From Chloranthus sessilifolius (Eukaryota > Streptophyta > Magnoliopsida > Chloranthales > Chloranthaceae): 64,000 bases of DNA. This document shows positions 1 through 13,700 of the stretch, piece by piece. The stretch spans positions 151,384,060-151,448,059 of the forward strand of contig CM037586.1 of NCBI GenBank assembly GCA_021018995.1, given 5' to 3'. The first letter of the stretch is position 1. Every line of letters begins with the position of its first letter. Both the position numbers and the translations under genes were made by a program. The notes under the pieces were generated by a model. That model saw only the letters and a program-made list of their open reading frames with translations, searched no databases and was not told the DNA's origin.

Positions 1-513
1 ACCAGAGGCATCTTTTGATGCCTGATCTTTCTTCATCACAGTACTTATGTGGAATAGGGTACCAAAGTTTTGGTAGTTAATATTGACTGTTGAAAATTAA
101 GGCTTTAAAATTCAAATATACCATATTTTATATAGAGTTTGCTCATTTCTTGGCTTTAAATGACTATTTTTTGCGTCCTTCATTGGAGCTTTCAAAATTT
201 AAAGTTTAAAATTAAGAAGTCAAATTTATTATGTCATCCTTTTTTGAGAGTTATTTTTGACTACTTCTCATTAGAGATGCTCTAAAAAAAAAATGAGTAA
301 CGCTATGATTTGGAGAGATGCGGAGCAAACTTGCGAGGAGTTATTGGAAAAAAGCCTTTTTGTTAAGACACGAAAATGTAGCAGGCACGCTAAAAGCAAA
401 AAATTAAATAATAAATTAAAGAACCTTGTCATTCTCTAAATATTTACACAACGTAGAAGTCTCAGGTTAGCACCTCTTGGCATGCGTCTATTTGGACCGT
501 ATAGCATCTTGGC

Positions 514-962
514 AAGGGATTTTCATGGGTTGGGTTGGATTGAATCGGGCCAAAATTACCGGATAAGTAAAGTATATATGCCTGACCCAATCTGACCCGA
601 CAGGTCCAAGGTTTATGCCTGACCAGACATGAACCTGACCAAATGCCCGACTCAAAAACCCAACCCGACCCAACAAGTCCAAGGTATATGCCTGACCAGA
701 CAGGAAAACTTACCTGACCAAACGCTCGAATCAAAAACCCAACCTGACTGGTAAAAAACCCACTATTTTCCCTCATTTTTTCATATAAAATATCGAGTAG
801 GGTCGAGTCTGCTCAACCTGACCGGATCCCACTCGATCTGAAGGTCGGGTTAGATGCTTCATGCTTTACTCGACCTAAGCCTACGGTTTAAGCTTTTATG
901 TGACTGACCCGATAAAACATCCAAGTCGAGTATCGCACCGACCTAAACCGTTGACAACCTTG
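514..962. mobile_element. hAT-like MITE, GGGTC-rich family (copy 1)
   Basis: A non-coding 449-bp element rich in degenerate GACCC/GGGTC units. It is flanked by a perfect 8-bp target-site duplication ATCTTGGC (506-513 and 963-970), the length made by hAT transposases. The right end reads, on the minus strand, CAAGGTTGTCAACGG, matching the ends of the related copies at 28452 and 34266; the left end is more diverged. ORFs inside it are not genes. Confidence 0.75.
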
Positions 963-1033
963 ATCTTGGCCACAACTCTTGTATAAATTAGGTATGCCTC
1001 AAAAATAAATAATGACTATAATTTAGTAGGCTT

Positions 1034-1246
1034 TGGCTGCGTTTGGGATTACTCTTTGGAGGCAAAGAACAACCTCCTTAAAAGAGCAAGCTTAAATTGT
1101 TTTTTTAAAAAGGCCTAGATTTAACACTTTTTATTGTATGAAAAAGCTAAGAGTACTTATAATCAAACACAGTTTGATGCTAAAGTGCTCTGGACCGTGG
1201 TAGAGAATTGTTCTTTGCCTCTGAAGAGCAATCCCAAACACAGCCA
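1034..1246. mobile_element. MITE-like element with about 38-bp terminal inverted repeats
   Basis: The left end TGGCTGCGTTTGGGATTACT and the reverse complement of the right end, TGGCTGTGTTTGGGATTGCT, match over about 38 bp with few differences. The 213-bp element has no coding capacity. No convincing target-site duplication was seen, so the superfamily is undetermined. Confidence 0.75.
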
Positions 1247-1740
1247 TTGTAGATTTATTGGGAGCTGTCCATCCAAAAACAATTGATTTTTTTTTTCTTG
1301 ATAAGGAAACAATTGTTAAAATGATTAGATCATTACAAACGTACTGGGTGTCAAGAGTTTACAAAATTTAAGAAACCGCAGCTAATTGCAAATATAGAGA
1401 TGTAAATGTGTGAGCGACCTCTCTTATGCCAAGTGGCATACATATTTGATCAAGGGTACCTCTATTTGCGCACCCATCTTATTAGTGGGAGCCAACACTA
1501 CAAAACCCATTGACTTAGTTGAATTTAATGGTGGAGATCATTTTTTACCCCAATCTTACACAACGGATCTTGGGCCCGTGGGCATACCATCAGATCTGTC
1601 ACTTTTTGTTTCTACATGGCACAAATCCTAAAAAAGTGGCCTTTAGAATAATGTGGCACACATCATGATTAAACATGACTTTAGGGCCACTCTTTTGGGA
1701 CTGTGCCATATGATATAAAAAATTGACCATTTGAAGGTAC

Positions 1741-1879
1741 TAAGGATCAAAATTTTGGTTTCGGACTTGACCAAAACCGAAAATTTGGGTCCCATGCAAA
1801 TTAGGACCGAAATTTTGGTTCAAATTATCGTTTCGGTGGGGACCAAAACCAATAATTTTGGCCGAAATTTTAATCCTTG
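1741..1879. mobile_element. hAT-like MITE, AAGGATCAAAATTTTGG family (copy 1)
   Basis: A 139-bp element with inverted ends TAAGGATCAAAATTTTGG and CAAGGATTAAAATTTCGGCC (minus strand). It is flanked by a perfect 8-bp target-site duplication GAAGGTAC (1733-1740 and 1880-1887). The interior is made of ATTTTGG/CCGAAAT-type units. A related copy is at 41926-42115. Confidence 0.8.
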
Positions 1880-1887
1880 GAAGGTAC

Positions 1888-4800
1888 GCCCATGGTCTCA
1901 AGATCCATCACGTGAAAATTTACGATGAAAAATAATCTACCATCATATTCAAAGCAATCAATGAATTTTCAATATTGGCGCCCACATTAATGTGGTTGGC
2001 GTGAATAAAGGTATCATTTAATTAATCCAAACAGTTCACCAACAACCCATTCTATATCTCTACCAAAAACGAAATCGTGGCCGTCGGAGGAGCAGAGCCA
2101 GCTCGCCCAAATATATGCATGTAGAGCGCACACATAAGTGATCGCCTTCTATATAAGTTACCACTTCAATGACTTGCATTGCTCATCGTAAACACTACAT
2201 GACCTAAAAGTGGGATTATATAAAAAAATTTGGCAGTAGAATGGGATTTTGATAAAAAAAAATTAAGGGTATAGGTTGACTCTTAACTTTAGCCAAGTCA
2301 CGATAGTTTCTGCCCAAAACATCTGCAAACGGTTAAACCTAAAATGATCGGTGTAGGTGTACAATAAGTAAATTGTAGGGTACATGCATAAGACCAAAGC
2401 ACCGTCTAAGACTATTGCAACGGCCGTCATTAGCTGTCAAATTCTGTCTAATCTAAAAAAAGCGAGATTGGATGGCTTACTTTGTAACCACATCAAAATT
2501 TAGTTACATGTATACATCACCTGATCATGTTTCACGAGAAACGAAGGTTGACCTATCAAATTTGAATGCCATTTAGGTCATGCTAGCAGTCTCTATCCTA
2601 CCAACATGGCTACATCCATATAAATGTACCAACATTGAATGAGGCTAATATTTTTTGTTTGTTCTTTGACTAAGGATTTAAAAACTTATATATATACACG
2701 CTTGTCTGCCAAGGCTGAAGCCGATACCTGTCATACGTCAGTTATGTATGGGCTTTACCGACAAAGAGTTTGTCAATGTCATATAACCATAGTTACCAAA
2801 TTTGCTGATTTTTTAAAAGCTCATGTTTTAATTGCGATTTTTATATTTTAAATACATTTTCCCTGAGAAATTCAATAATAACGATCGGATTAAGTATTTC
2901 AGTAAATGGGTCAGATTGACCCCTCAATTTTGTTATTTTTTTCCCAGACTTTTTCGATTTTTTATTTTCATTGTTTTTCCTTGCAGATTAGTCCAAGCGC
3001 AAGCTTGGAACTCCCTATGTTATATAATTTAAAAAAATATATGTATTAGTCAACCGGCCGGTATTAAAGGACCTTTTTTATTGTTAAAATATTTAAAATA
3101 CAAAAATAATTACTAAAAGGGCATTATTGGTTTTATGTCTAATTCAAATCGAATATGTATGGGCGGATATAACCATGATATATATTTGACTCATATTGCA
3201 GGGGGTTTATATTGCATAGGATATTTGACTCCATATTGCAGGAGGGTTTGTATTGGATGGGTTTTAACCCATTCATATCCGCTGCTATATATCGTATATG
3301 GTCTGTATCATATGAACTTCACTCAACCTAAAAAAAAACATGCCAATTAATTACATCTTCCAATAGCGCTTCAAATTTTAGTGTTATTTTAATGAACCAG
3401 CTGTGGCATGCGATTTGGACGTCCTAAATGCCAAGAAAGTCTAAGATTTATAAGTGGCGAGCCTGCAAAGGCATTACTCCGATTCCCTGACACGCTCAAG
3501 TTTTAAAACGAATAGAGAAGAGTACGAAAATGTATCCCATTTATATTTTTATTATGAAAATGTGTCTTATACAGGCCAATACGGGCTCATATTCGTACAC
3601 ATCTTCTATGCATGTGTCGAATGCTTAATATAATGAGGGTAACAATGTAATTATTCATTAAAATTGATCAGTGCTCTACGTGAGTTAATATGTATGACTA
3701 TCCATTTCAAGTATGTAGGAGTACTGTTTCGGTAGAAAAAACATCATTAGATTTTTTTGGTGATAAGAAATGACATCGATTGGGATTCAAACTCCGATCT
3801 CCCACTTCCTAGAGCAGGTGCAAGTTACAAATCACTCAAACATAGCAGGGTGATCATTAGAAACGAGAAGGGTTAGGGTGTGAATTCTGCTTGAGGCTCT
3901 GTCTTGCGCCAAGAGGTTGATCTGCCTGCTAACATGGTCATTATTGAAGATCTTAAAGTGGGTCTCTAGCAATTTGGAATAATTTTAATGTAATTATATA
4001 TGATGCGATGCAATTGATTGTAAGTGCGGTAGGGATCAATTAATGCAAGTTGGTGCAATCAGTGACATTGCTCCAACTTGTGTTTTGTCCTCAACAAATC
4101 TACAAATCTGTCATGTTTACAATTTTTGACGTTAGATATGAGTTATAATAGAAGTGCCTAGTACAAACTCCCTGTGGGAAATTGTTTTTTTATGCTAACA
4201 TCAATTCAATTGTGTTTCAAGATTCGAAACATCAAAAAAGGGTACGCCATGTGAGTAAAGATTGTAACGCTCAGGCGGTTTATCTATGGACTGAGTACCA
4301 AAAAGGGTAAAAAAAATATTTACCTTTACTTATTAAGGTAAAATAAATCACTATTTATGTAACGGGTCAAGACTCGTAACTTTTTGTCAAAATAATGCGG
4401 GTATGTGATATCTCAGTGGATCGCAGTTTCTTACAAAACTAATTGATCCCACTTAAAAAAAGGACCAAACTCTCATGATCGTCATTTAAACACCAAAATG
4501 GTGTTTAAATGATCTTAAACCATTAATAATTTTAGAGGTGGATAATTTATATTGTCAAAGTAACAGATTACGCAATTAAAAGATAACCAGCGCAAAAATT
4601 ATATTTTTTTTTAAGATTTGAACCATCCGATTTGACTCTAATACCAACAATAATGGCTAATATTAAAGTTCACCCATAAGATGCTTTACGACTACTTATA
4701 GCCATTAGTCTTTAAGTGAGATATGTTCAAATGATGAATTGCTACTAAGACAATTTAAATTATTACTACTATACACCATATGGCAAAATAATACACTAAG

Positions 4801-7618
4801 CTAAATGTGCATTTCTATCCATTGAACTCCACAAACACATGGGCGCAATAGACAAAATGTTAAGGGTCTCAGCCCTCTCAAGTAATGAGATATAGGTAGA
4901 GACCCTCTCAAGTTAAATATGTTAAAAGGTTAGGACTCTCTTTGGTACATATTTTTTTATCTATAGATGAGTAGTAAATGATTAAGCCTCATCTCAGCTT
5001 GTTGATAATAAAGTATTGATTTTTGCAATCCACAATTTTGTCTCCGCAATTGATAGTTTCACAGTTATCACTGTTGACAGCTATGAATAAGATGATGAAT
5101 ATCGTTTTTCATCCCAATCTTTCATACAGTAAAGCTTCGGATTATTGCCTACCTATCAAACGGTCAAATATTGATTTCACATAGAACGCATCCCCAAAAG
5201 TAACCCGAAAACTCTTCTCATGGTACAGAACTCTTCTCATGATATGCCATGATCATGATCACTTTGAAAATGTGTGCTACATTGAATCAGCATTTGACCA
5301 TCTGATATGTTGGTCACGATCTCAGATCTATTGTATGAAAGATTGGGACAAAAAGTAATCTCTATTGTCTAATTCAATATAATCAATGGCGGGGGAACAA
5401 TAAGTTGCCTGAATCTTCGATTGCAAAAATTGGTACTTTTAAAAATAAAAACAATGATGAATATTGCAACCTTGGATTTAGAAGACAACAAACAATAAAT
5501 TGTCGGTGACGCCCCATTAATCGTCCTAGTTTTAGCTACTTCAAAAATTAGTCAAAACCCAAAAGTATCCAAATTAACAATGATAAATAGTTCCTAAGCA
5601 TCTAGTTGGCATTGGTCAAGTCCAACTAGGTTGAACGGGAGTTTAACTTTTACAAGTGATTGCACTGAATTTAAAGAAGGACTTGGTATTTTAGGGACAT
5701 GTGATATATAAAAATGCAATAAGACTTGATATTTTAAGGACATGTAAGATATAAAAATGCAATATGGGCCGTCTGATTTGAAGTTCTTGATCAATAGATC
5801 TCTAGTACATAAAATTGGAGCAAAACATGATACTTGTCATATGATCTATTATAAGTAACTGTTGAATTATATAATAGCCTTTGACTCCATTTAATTAAAT
5901 GATGGAAATTATATTTTGTTCTAATCTTTTGCAATTAATATCTTTAAATCATGGCCTTCAAATCAAACAGCTTACATGGTGTTTTCACATAGTAGAGGTC
6001 GCCAAACTTGCAAGTCTTTCTTTCAAATTCGGTGCAATCCGGTGCAATCACTTGAAAAGCGTGTACAAATAATGGCTCCTACGTTTAACCATTTGTGAAA
6101 ATATGGACATTCATGACTATTAATTTTTATAGGATGAAATGCAGTCAAAATAATTCTATTTCCAAGGGCTATAGATGGTTGGATTGGAAATCCGATTCAA
6201 CCTAATTGATCTTGACCATTGCCCCGATCACCTCACCTATTTTAGAATGGTTTTATGCATTGCGACCAAGTATAGGTACATGAATAAAATGACTCCGAAA
6301 ATATTTTAACAGAATTCGGTAAATTTTGAGAAAAAATGTGCAAAAATTAAGAAAATAAAAAATATATTAATAATTATAAAAAATTAAAAATAGACATAAC
6401 ATGAGTTAAAACGAGTTTGACATATACTTTTCGAAAAAACATTATTTTTTTTCATTTTTTCAAGAACACATTAAATGCAAAAATTAGTGTGTTTGGTCAG
6501 TATGATTTTTTTAAAGTTATAGCAGCCATCCTCTAAAACGCAAAAAACGCGTGTTTTGTCACTCTGATTTTAAGTTATATAGCAGCCATACTCTAAACAT
6601 TCCATCCGTCATCATCATCATCATTTCTGACCCTTATCTCATCAAACATCGTCATCCCATGGTGCTACAATAGCTATTGCTCTAAATCTTCAATGATTAC
6701 CGAATAAAAATGGCTGTGAAAATATTGAATGGTCTGGATTAATCGCCCGTTTCCCTACCCCTTTCCCTAGGAATATAGGAGATTTTAGAAACTAAATCGT
6801 AGCATATTTGTCCACTGCCTTCTGGAAAAGTTGATACTCACAGATTTTGTGGCCCCAAAAACTATGTCTAACACAACTTTTGGAAAGATTTTGTGGCTTC
6901 AAAAGCGTTCCATTACGCTAACAACCATCTTATAATGAATGTGGATATTCTATATGGCTACCGTTCTTTACAACCGTGAAATTTTGACCTCATCCCATTT
7001 CTGCCTCCCCGAATGTATCCATTATTTTGAATCATATGATTAAGATTGTTTTTCGTGCCAATCTTCCATGTATGGATCTTCAAACGGTACCATCCCAAGA
7101 TCGGTTGTGTGAAAGATTGGGACGAAAAATAATCCTAATCGTCCGATATATATTTTGGGTGGAGGAGATGGCGTGAGGTCAAAGTTCGACGGGATGTAAA
7201 TAATGGTACCACTCCATTATATGTTGGGTGTTTTTAGTAAGTGTCCTCTATCAAACTAATTAGTGATGGAGGGCTCTCCAGAAAATAATTAGCGAAGGAG
7301 AGTTCTCTTTCTCCTAAATTTATCAAAACGAAAAAAATAATAATGTTAAAACATATAAGATGACGGTTCTCTTTCTCCTAAATTCATCAAAATAAAAAAA
7401 ATACTCTTAAAGACATATAAGATGACCGTCCAATTTAGAATTTTTTCTCTCAAGTACATCAGATGGATATATTAAACGGTTGTTCAATATATGCTCGCCA
7501 ATTTTATAAGAGTAATTTGGTTTTTTGGATAAAATTTTTTTTCCATCGCTAATTAATATCAGAGAGCCCCGAATCACTAATTAGTTTGTTAAAATTTTTT
7601 ATATGTTATATCATCAAA
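1888..7618. other. Non-coding AT-rich intergenic region
   Basis: No exon, ORF with recognisable motifs or RNA gene was found. Segments around 5090-5390 and 7020-7200 share wording such as CAATCTTTCATACAG and GATCTTGAAATCATG-like strings with 23330-23430, 33060-33440, 33690-33810, 42150-42260 and 43020-43397, so an old dispersed repeat family is present. Confidence 0.5.
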
Positions 7619-7827
7619 GGATAAAAATATCGAAAAATCGATACGTATCATTCGAGCCCAAAATCGATATGTATCGGTATCGAACTATATCGAGCGATAC
7701 ATTGAATATATCATCATGTATTTGAATGAAAAATACCGATACAATATATTAAATATACCGTATCGGTGAGGTCCAATACCAATATGTATCGTCCGATATA
7801 TATCGATGTCGGACGAAATTTTGATCC
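7619..7827. repeat. GATACGTATCGG-type dispersed repeat (MITE-like)
   Basis: It opens with GGATAAAAATATCG and closes with CGAAATTTTGATCC, an imperfect inverted pair. The inside is built from ATCGATACGTATC, CGATATGTATCGG and TATATCGATG variants. Similar blocks recur at 12795, 13794, 25588-26340, 26885, 27311, 29408 and 31302. Confidence 0.65.
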
Positions 7828-8761
7828 ATAAATTGTCATCTTTCCAAAAGTATACTATAGAGTATATATGAACCTTACACCCATGCAACAACTGTCAGCC
7901 TGTCACATAGTCTTAAACCAAATTAATTAAGAGCACTGCTACCAGTACACTAATTTTTTCTTTGCACACGCCATAACAGGAGACTTTGCATTAGGGGAAA
8001 TGTGACACGTGAAAGCATCGTCTAATCGTTATAAAAAATAAAAAATCATTTAATCCTTATGATTTGAAGGCTATATATTAAACATCTTTAACCAAAACAT
8101 AGGTATGAAGTATAATTTCTATCATATGATTTTATGCGGTTACAAGCCATCGTTGGAATTAATAGTTGACTATATGAAATTAGATGATAAAGATTATATT
8201 TTATGTCAATTTTTTGCATGTAAGATTTTTAGATCATGACTATTAAATCAAATAATTTAGATGATCTTTGAGAAATTTACCTGATCGGCCCTGTCAGATA
8301 TGCCTTTTACCTCAGAAGCCATGTAGTTTCACCTTTACCTAAACCAACCAGCTCCAAGCCTAGCCGACCCTTAGGTTAGCAAAATGCCCAAATTACCTCT
8401 TTTCTTTAACGCACATAAACATCATCTTCTTCCTCATTTTAATCTGGTACAGTTTTTAAAAGTCAGAGGTGGCAAAGGCGTCTTCTCCTCAATCCAAATT
8501 ATTCCGATCTGCTATTTGAATCGACCAAGATACACTTTTTTCGTCAAAGACTATAGCAGATTAGAATAAGGAAGAAGATGATACACCTATATAATTTAAA
8601 ATTTTAAATATTTACATTTTTTTATGTTTACGTGATGTGAAACGAGATTTATTCTGATCTAAACTATTCTAAGTTGCTATTTGGATCGACCCAAATACAC
8701 CGTCTGATTTAAAGGCTACAATATAAAATCGATAGTTCCAAAAATAGATATCAGAAAAAGG

Positions 8762-8856
8762 CGATATTGACTCTGTACACAGTCGATATCGACTCTGTAC
8801 ATAGTCGGTACCGATCATTTTAAGAGTCGTCATCGACTCTATACAAAGTCGTCATC
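8762..8856. repeat. Short tandem array of GACTCTGTACANAGTC-like units
   Basis: Three to four imperfect units of about 24-35 bp occur in a row, each with the near-palindrome GACTCTGTACACAGTC or a variant (GACTCTGTACATAGTC, GACTCTATACAAAGTC), linked by CGATATC, GGTACCGATC or GTCATC. The array lies about 600-700 bp upstream of the response-regulator start codon. Confidence 0.7.
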
Positions 8857-8980
8857 ATTGTTAATTATATAGTTTATATGAATCACACGTCATCATGACT
8901 TAAGCTCGAAGCTGAACTGTAAAATTTAATTATTAAGAGAAGCCGTGGAATCTGATTGGCGGGAGGGTCGGTTCTTTTAG

Positions 8981-9467
8981 GAGGGCGCACGCGCAAAACT
9001 CACTAGCGGCTAGCCTACTTTACTGTTTCCTTTCTTATTTATTTTTTATTTTCTCTCCTAAATTTGCTTCATTTCTCTTACTAAGTTCCTAAATTTGTAA
9101 CAGAAATCGTGATTTTTTATCTTCGAAACTCATTTCGAGTGATTTCTACATCGAGATACGGGTTTCTTACACCAATTTTACTGCAGATCTTGAAGAAATA
9201 AACAAAAATGGTGGTAGAAAGGGTTTTAACAAAGGGATTTTATGAGGTTTTTGGTTTTTGGGAGTTATAGTGTTGCAGATCTGGTAGAGATCTAGGGAAA
9301 AGAAGAAGTATTTACGAGATTTTGTGGATCAGGTTATGAGAACGGGATGAGAGATTGTTCGTGATCGTTGGATCTGGTGGTTTTGGAGTGATTAGAATGA
9401 AGGGAAAGGGTTTCTCCGTGTTTTGTGATTGAAAAGTTTGGTTTTTCTTTTGGAAGGTTACGGTGTT
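8981..9467 (+). promoter_or_regulatory. Putative core promoter and uORF-bearing 5' leader of the response regulator
   Basis: Upstream of the start codon there is a pyrimidine-rich stretch (about 9025-9085) of the type often found at plant transcription starts. It is followed by a leader with five ATG-initiated uORFs: 9208-9270 (20 codons, context AAAAATGG), 9242-9295 (17), 9336-9350 (4), 9347-9364 (5) and 9397-9432 (11). All end before the main ATG. No clear TATA box was identified and the transcription start is not known, so how many uORFs are in the mRNA is an inference. Confidence 0.45.
9208..9270 (+). promoter_or_regulatory. Upstream ORF (20 codons) in the response-regulator leader
   Basis: ATG at 9208 in the strong context AACAAAAATGG, stop TAG at 9268. 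It is the first ATG in the proposed leader, 260 bp before the main start. The next uORF (9242-9295) overlaps it in another frame. It would be expected to reduce main-ORF translation if transcribed. Confidence 0.45.
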
Positions 9468-9648
9468 ATGGCTACCGTGCCAAAATTGGCGGTATCTTGC
9501 TTGAGCACGGCAAGCAGCTACGGATCTTGTAAGGTGGACGGTGTAACGATGGATCAGTTCCCTGCTGGTTTAAGAGTTCTGGTCGTGGATGATGATATGG
9601 CTTGCTTAAAGATTTTAGAACACATGCTTCAGAAATGCCGATATCATG
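9468..9648 (+). CDS. Response regulator exon 1 (start codon, first part of receiver)
   Basis: It encodes residues 1-60 plus one base. It holds a short variable N-terminus and the first receiver strand and helix (VLVVDDD, then LKILEHML). The splice donor is GTTCGT at 9649; the split codon is G + TT (Val61). Confidence 0.92.
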
Positions 9649-10656
9649 GTTCGTTTTTTATTTGTTTTAGTTCCTCCTTATTTTAAGGTTAGGGATTATA
9701 TTTGCTAGGGTGCGTTTTTATTTAGTTCCTTCTTATTTTAAGGTTGGGGCTTATATTTGCTACTGTTAGGTGTAAGTTTTTTAAGATTGTAGGCACTAAT
9801 TAGTAGATATTATATTTCGTTTTCAGTAATTCATAGTTGTCTGATGTGTGATCAAGACGGTAGATTTTGAATTCCAAAGGTAAACAGGAGGAACAATGCA
9901 TATTTAGTGCGATTAGTTAGAAATGCTCATATAGAGTGCTGTACTTTAGATGCTGTTTGCCTAGTTTGGCTTGTTTGTTGGCATTTAACTTGACTTAAAA
10001 TTTTCTTTTATGATTTGGACTTTATGATTTGTCTGCTTGGCATTTGGATGGCTTGGTGATTTCTCCTGTTTTTCGGTGACTCGGGAATGAGTGTGTTTGG
10101 AGCAGCGGTACCCAATTCGCTGATTCGGTCGAACTGGTTCGCAGTTCGGTTAGCTATCTGTTGGGGAACCAGCCGAGTAATAATCTTTTTAACTTTTCAC
10201 AGCAGTGTCAAAGAGGTAGGTGAAAGGATTCAAACACACATCCAATGTTTTGCACATCTCACGCCTAACCAACTTCCCACTCGCCCAGGTTTTGTTAAGA
10301 TAAGCAAAAGTTATATATAATATATATCTTTTAGACATTTAAATTTAAGACTCATCCTACTCTAAGTGACCCGGGCTTGTCTCAAAAAAAAAAAAAAAGT
10401 GAATCGGGTTCGTTGGACAGTAGCGAATTACAAATTACAAACCCGAGTTTGAGCTGAGCGAACCAGCAAACCAGGTAACATCGGTTTGGAGCATTGTTTG
10501 AAATCTTAAAAATCTGAGACCCCTCGGACATGGCCAATACTGAGACGTCTTGGCGATACGGCGTGAAATGAAAATCTTGTTTTAAGTGATCTGACACCAT
10601 TAAAATAGGTGTTTGGTCTCACACCATTAAAGTATACTTCCCTGTTATGGGACATG

Positions 10657-10702
<46 letters not shown>

Positions 10703-13700
10703 GTGATCAATCTAAACAGTCCAAGTGGTTGCCCGTGATTGGAAAATATCTCAGTTAGAGAATCACACCTATAAAACAATTGCACACTGTCCGATCAATA
10801 AGCTTCAATACTAGCCGTTAAAAGATAAGAATAATAGTAGACATTAGAGTGCACAGGTTTGGACAAAGCATGATAGCCGTTCGCAATCTCATCACATAAA
10901 TTGGATCCGGTGAGTGAAAATTATGCCTCCTGTACAAAAATGGCGATTAGTTCACTTTCAAGTTTGTACTAGTATAACACCTTATATAAATTCAACTTAT
11001 AAAATATAATTTTCTCTTCCGTGTCTTGGGGTGATAATGGTATGATTATCGTCTCGCTCAGCCTTGAGACGCGAAACGTATCTCCCAAGACAACTTGTCC
11101 CGGGCACGATATTTAAAACCATAGTTTGGATTTTGGAGGGAATTGACCCTTTAAACAACTTAATGAACTTGGAACTAGCTGAATAAATTTGATAATTGCC
11201 TTTATAGAAGTGAGTATATATTCTACTGCATCATTTTGAACGTCTTCTTGGGGGGCGAGACAGGTTGACTCATGAAATAACTTAAGCAAAGCTGGAATGG
11301 AGTTGATAACTGTCTCTATATGTGTGTTATATGCATTATATTATGTCATGTTACATAATCTCTTACAAGTTACCAGTAAAAAAGTTTTAGAAGTTTCTTC
11401 CAGCAAGGGGAATGGGGTTGTGGTTGTCGGTCGCTACAGTTGATGGTGCTCTGTGATGCAACCTTTAGGTTGCTGCCTTGCAGGTTCAATCCTAGCTTGC
11501 ATAAAAAAATAAAGTTGACTTAAGCAGATTCAATGTATATTTGTCTTCTGAAGGGCCATTGCTTGGTGCGATGGTAAAAGGCTTGGGCTGTGAAGTGTGA
11601 AGAGCTGGGTTCGAGTCCAGAGTGCAGTCACTTTGTGTGTAAAAAGCCAGAGGTTAGGTCTGTATCTGTCCACCCCTCCTAGCACCATCCATAAATACAG
11701 GACCAGCAATAGGTCATGACCTCTTAACGTACATTTATTTTCTGAAGGGAGTTTTTATTTGATCTATGTATGACTGTGTAAAATTTATGTATGACTATGT
11801 AATGGGGACATGTTTTGAAGTGGTACCTCCAGCAGTCCTCTTGTGAAGGTGTTTTTTCACTTTGACAATGTTTTGTAATCTGTACAATTTTACCAACATC
11901 CAAATTACAAAAAATCCCTCATTGCTTTCTAAGTTTGCAGAATAACCGAACCTCATAGGTAAAATGGATTTTCTAGAATAAACAGTTTAATGTTCCAGCT
12001 AGATTCTTGGTGCCTGTTTCAGTTTCTAAAGTCCTCTGCCTAATTATATATATACTGATCTTGAAATATGCATGTGGGCTAATATGACCGAGTATAGAAC
12101 TTGAATAGTCCAGAGACCCGAAAATAAACTGTGGGATTTGGTTGAAATGTTGCTAATTTTTTCATGCTATTGGATAATTATCCATTTTCCCAAAGACTTT
12201 ACTTTTGCCAAATCTGAGTTGACACATGTGACTTCTTGGACACCTCTTATATATGCACAATTACTAAATATTTCCATAATATTATTAACTTATCATATTT
12301 AAATATATGCAGTAGTTTGGTTCCCTCCGCAAATCCCTGTCAATAACTTTCTTGGCGGGTCATATCTGCGAATCTATGTAAACCAACCCTAGAATGCGGG
12401 GTTTTTAGGCAAAGGAAATGACATTGATCACACATATGCAGTACTTTAGTAAAACTGCTGTTATATTACATTCATTATTCTTATTTATGTGTATTATTAT
12501 ATATATCAGAATTATATAACTAATAAAGTTGCAGTAAGTAGATAATGTTTTTCTTTTTCTCGAATTTAAAAGTAAATTTTCTATTTTGTATGCATGAGTC
12601 GGATAGTTATAACTCTAGTGCCTTTCCATGACAGACACACCAACATACTTCAAATTTTGACAATCAAGTCTGTGGCCATGCATCTGTGATAATTACACAT
12701 GCATGCTCAAAAAATTGTCTAGGAAAGCTGCTGAAGGCATTGGCAATAGATGCATAGTTCCAAGTGCATCACTCATGTCACATGTCTTTCGCAAGGTTCA
12801 AAATCTCGGTTTTCTGGTACGTATCGGCCAGCTCCAAAATGGATATGTATCGTTGGACGATACATTGGTATATATATCAGCCGATACGTGCCAATATGTA
12901 TGGGCTGATGCATTCATTGTATTGATCCAGTGACCTCCGAAACCGATACAATTCAGTTTCGTCCGGAATTTTGAACCAGATCATTTCATACATTCTGTGA
13001 TATTTATTTGTTAGAAACCAATATGAACAAGTGTTTTTTAAAAAAAATAAATGTAATTACCTGATATTGTGCTAATGCTAGATCCTGTAATTGGAACTGG
13101 TAAATATTCAAGACACCATTTTGCACCCTATGGTCACATGTGGGCGGGAATAGCAATTTCAGAGAGGCATCATATTTTCTTTTTTCTTTTTGTAGAAGTT
13201 CCTTTGTTCCATTGCTTGAGATTGATTGGTTCATGAATTCATACACCTGTTGTTTATGCAAGACATCTCTATTCTTTGATTATTTTGTACACTTCAGCCA
13301 AAGCTGAAATTTTAACAATAGTGTGGGTAGTGTTGCCCTGTTAATACCCCAGGCTGGTTTCAGTGTGTTCTACACAACATAAAAAGCAGCTAAAAACTCT
13401 TTATGACTTGCTATTCTGATAAAAACCTTTTTGGCTGTGTGGGGCATTGGATTCCTTTTAATTGGTGCACACTGCACTAATAGCAGCTTCAGGTATTAGT
13501 AGGGCAAACTTTACTATTTATTCCTTCAATGTGCTAATATATTATTTATTGTTTCTTTCATCTTACCTCCTCCTGAAATAGGTAGAATGTAGCATATTCT
13601 GAAAGAGATGTATGGCTGGTTGCTTGTTGTGCATTGTGAATAAGGTGTGGCATGAGTGTATTTGTTTTGTTACTCATTCGAACTGTGTGCTTTGTGACTG

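Noticed and set aside
462..776. 104-codon minus-strand ORF
   Set aside because: Most of it lies inside the GGGTC-rich hAT-like MITE and reflects its degenerate repeats.
11556..11726. Possible tRNA gene (good A and B boxes)
   Set aside because: The sequence does not close into an acceptor stem of tRNA length and is flanked by a long direct repeat; a SINE explains it better.
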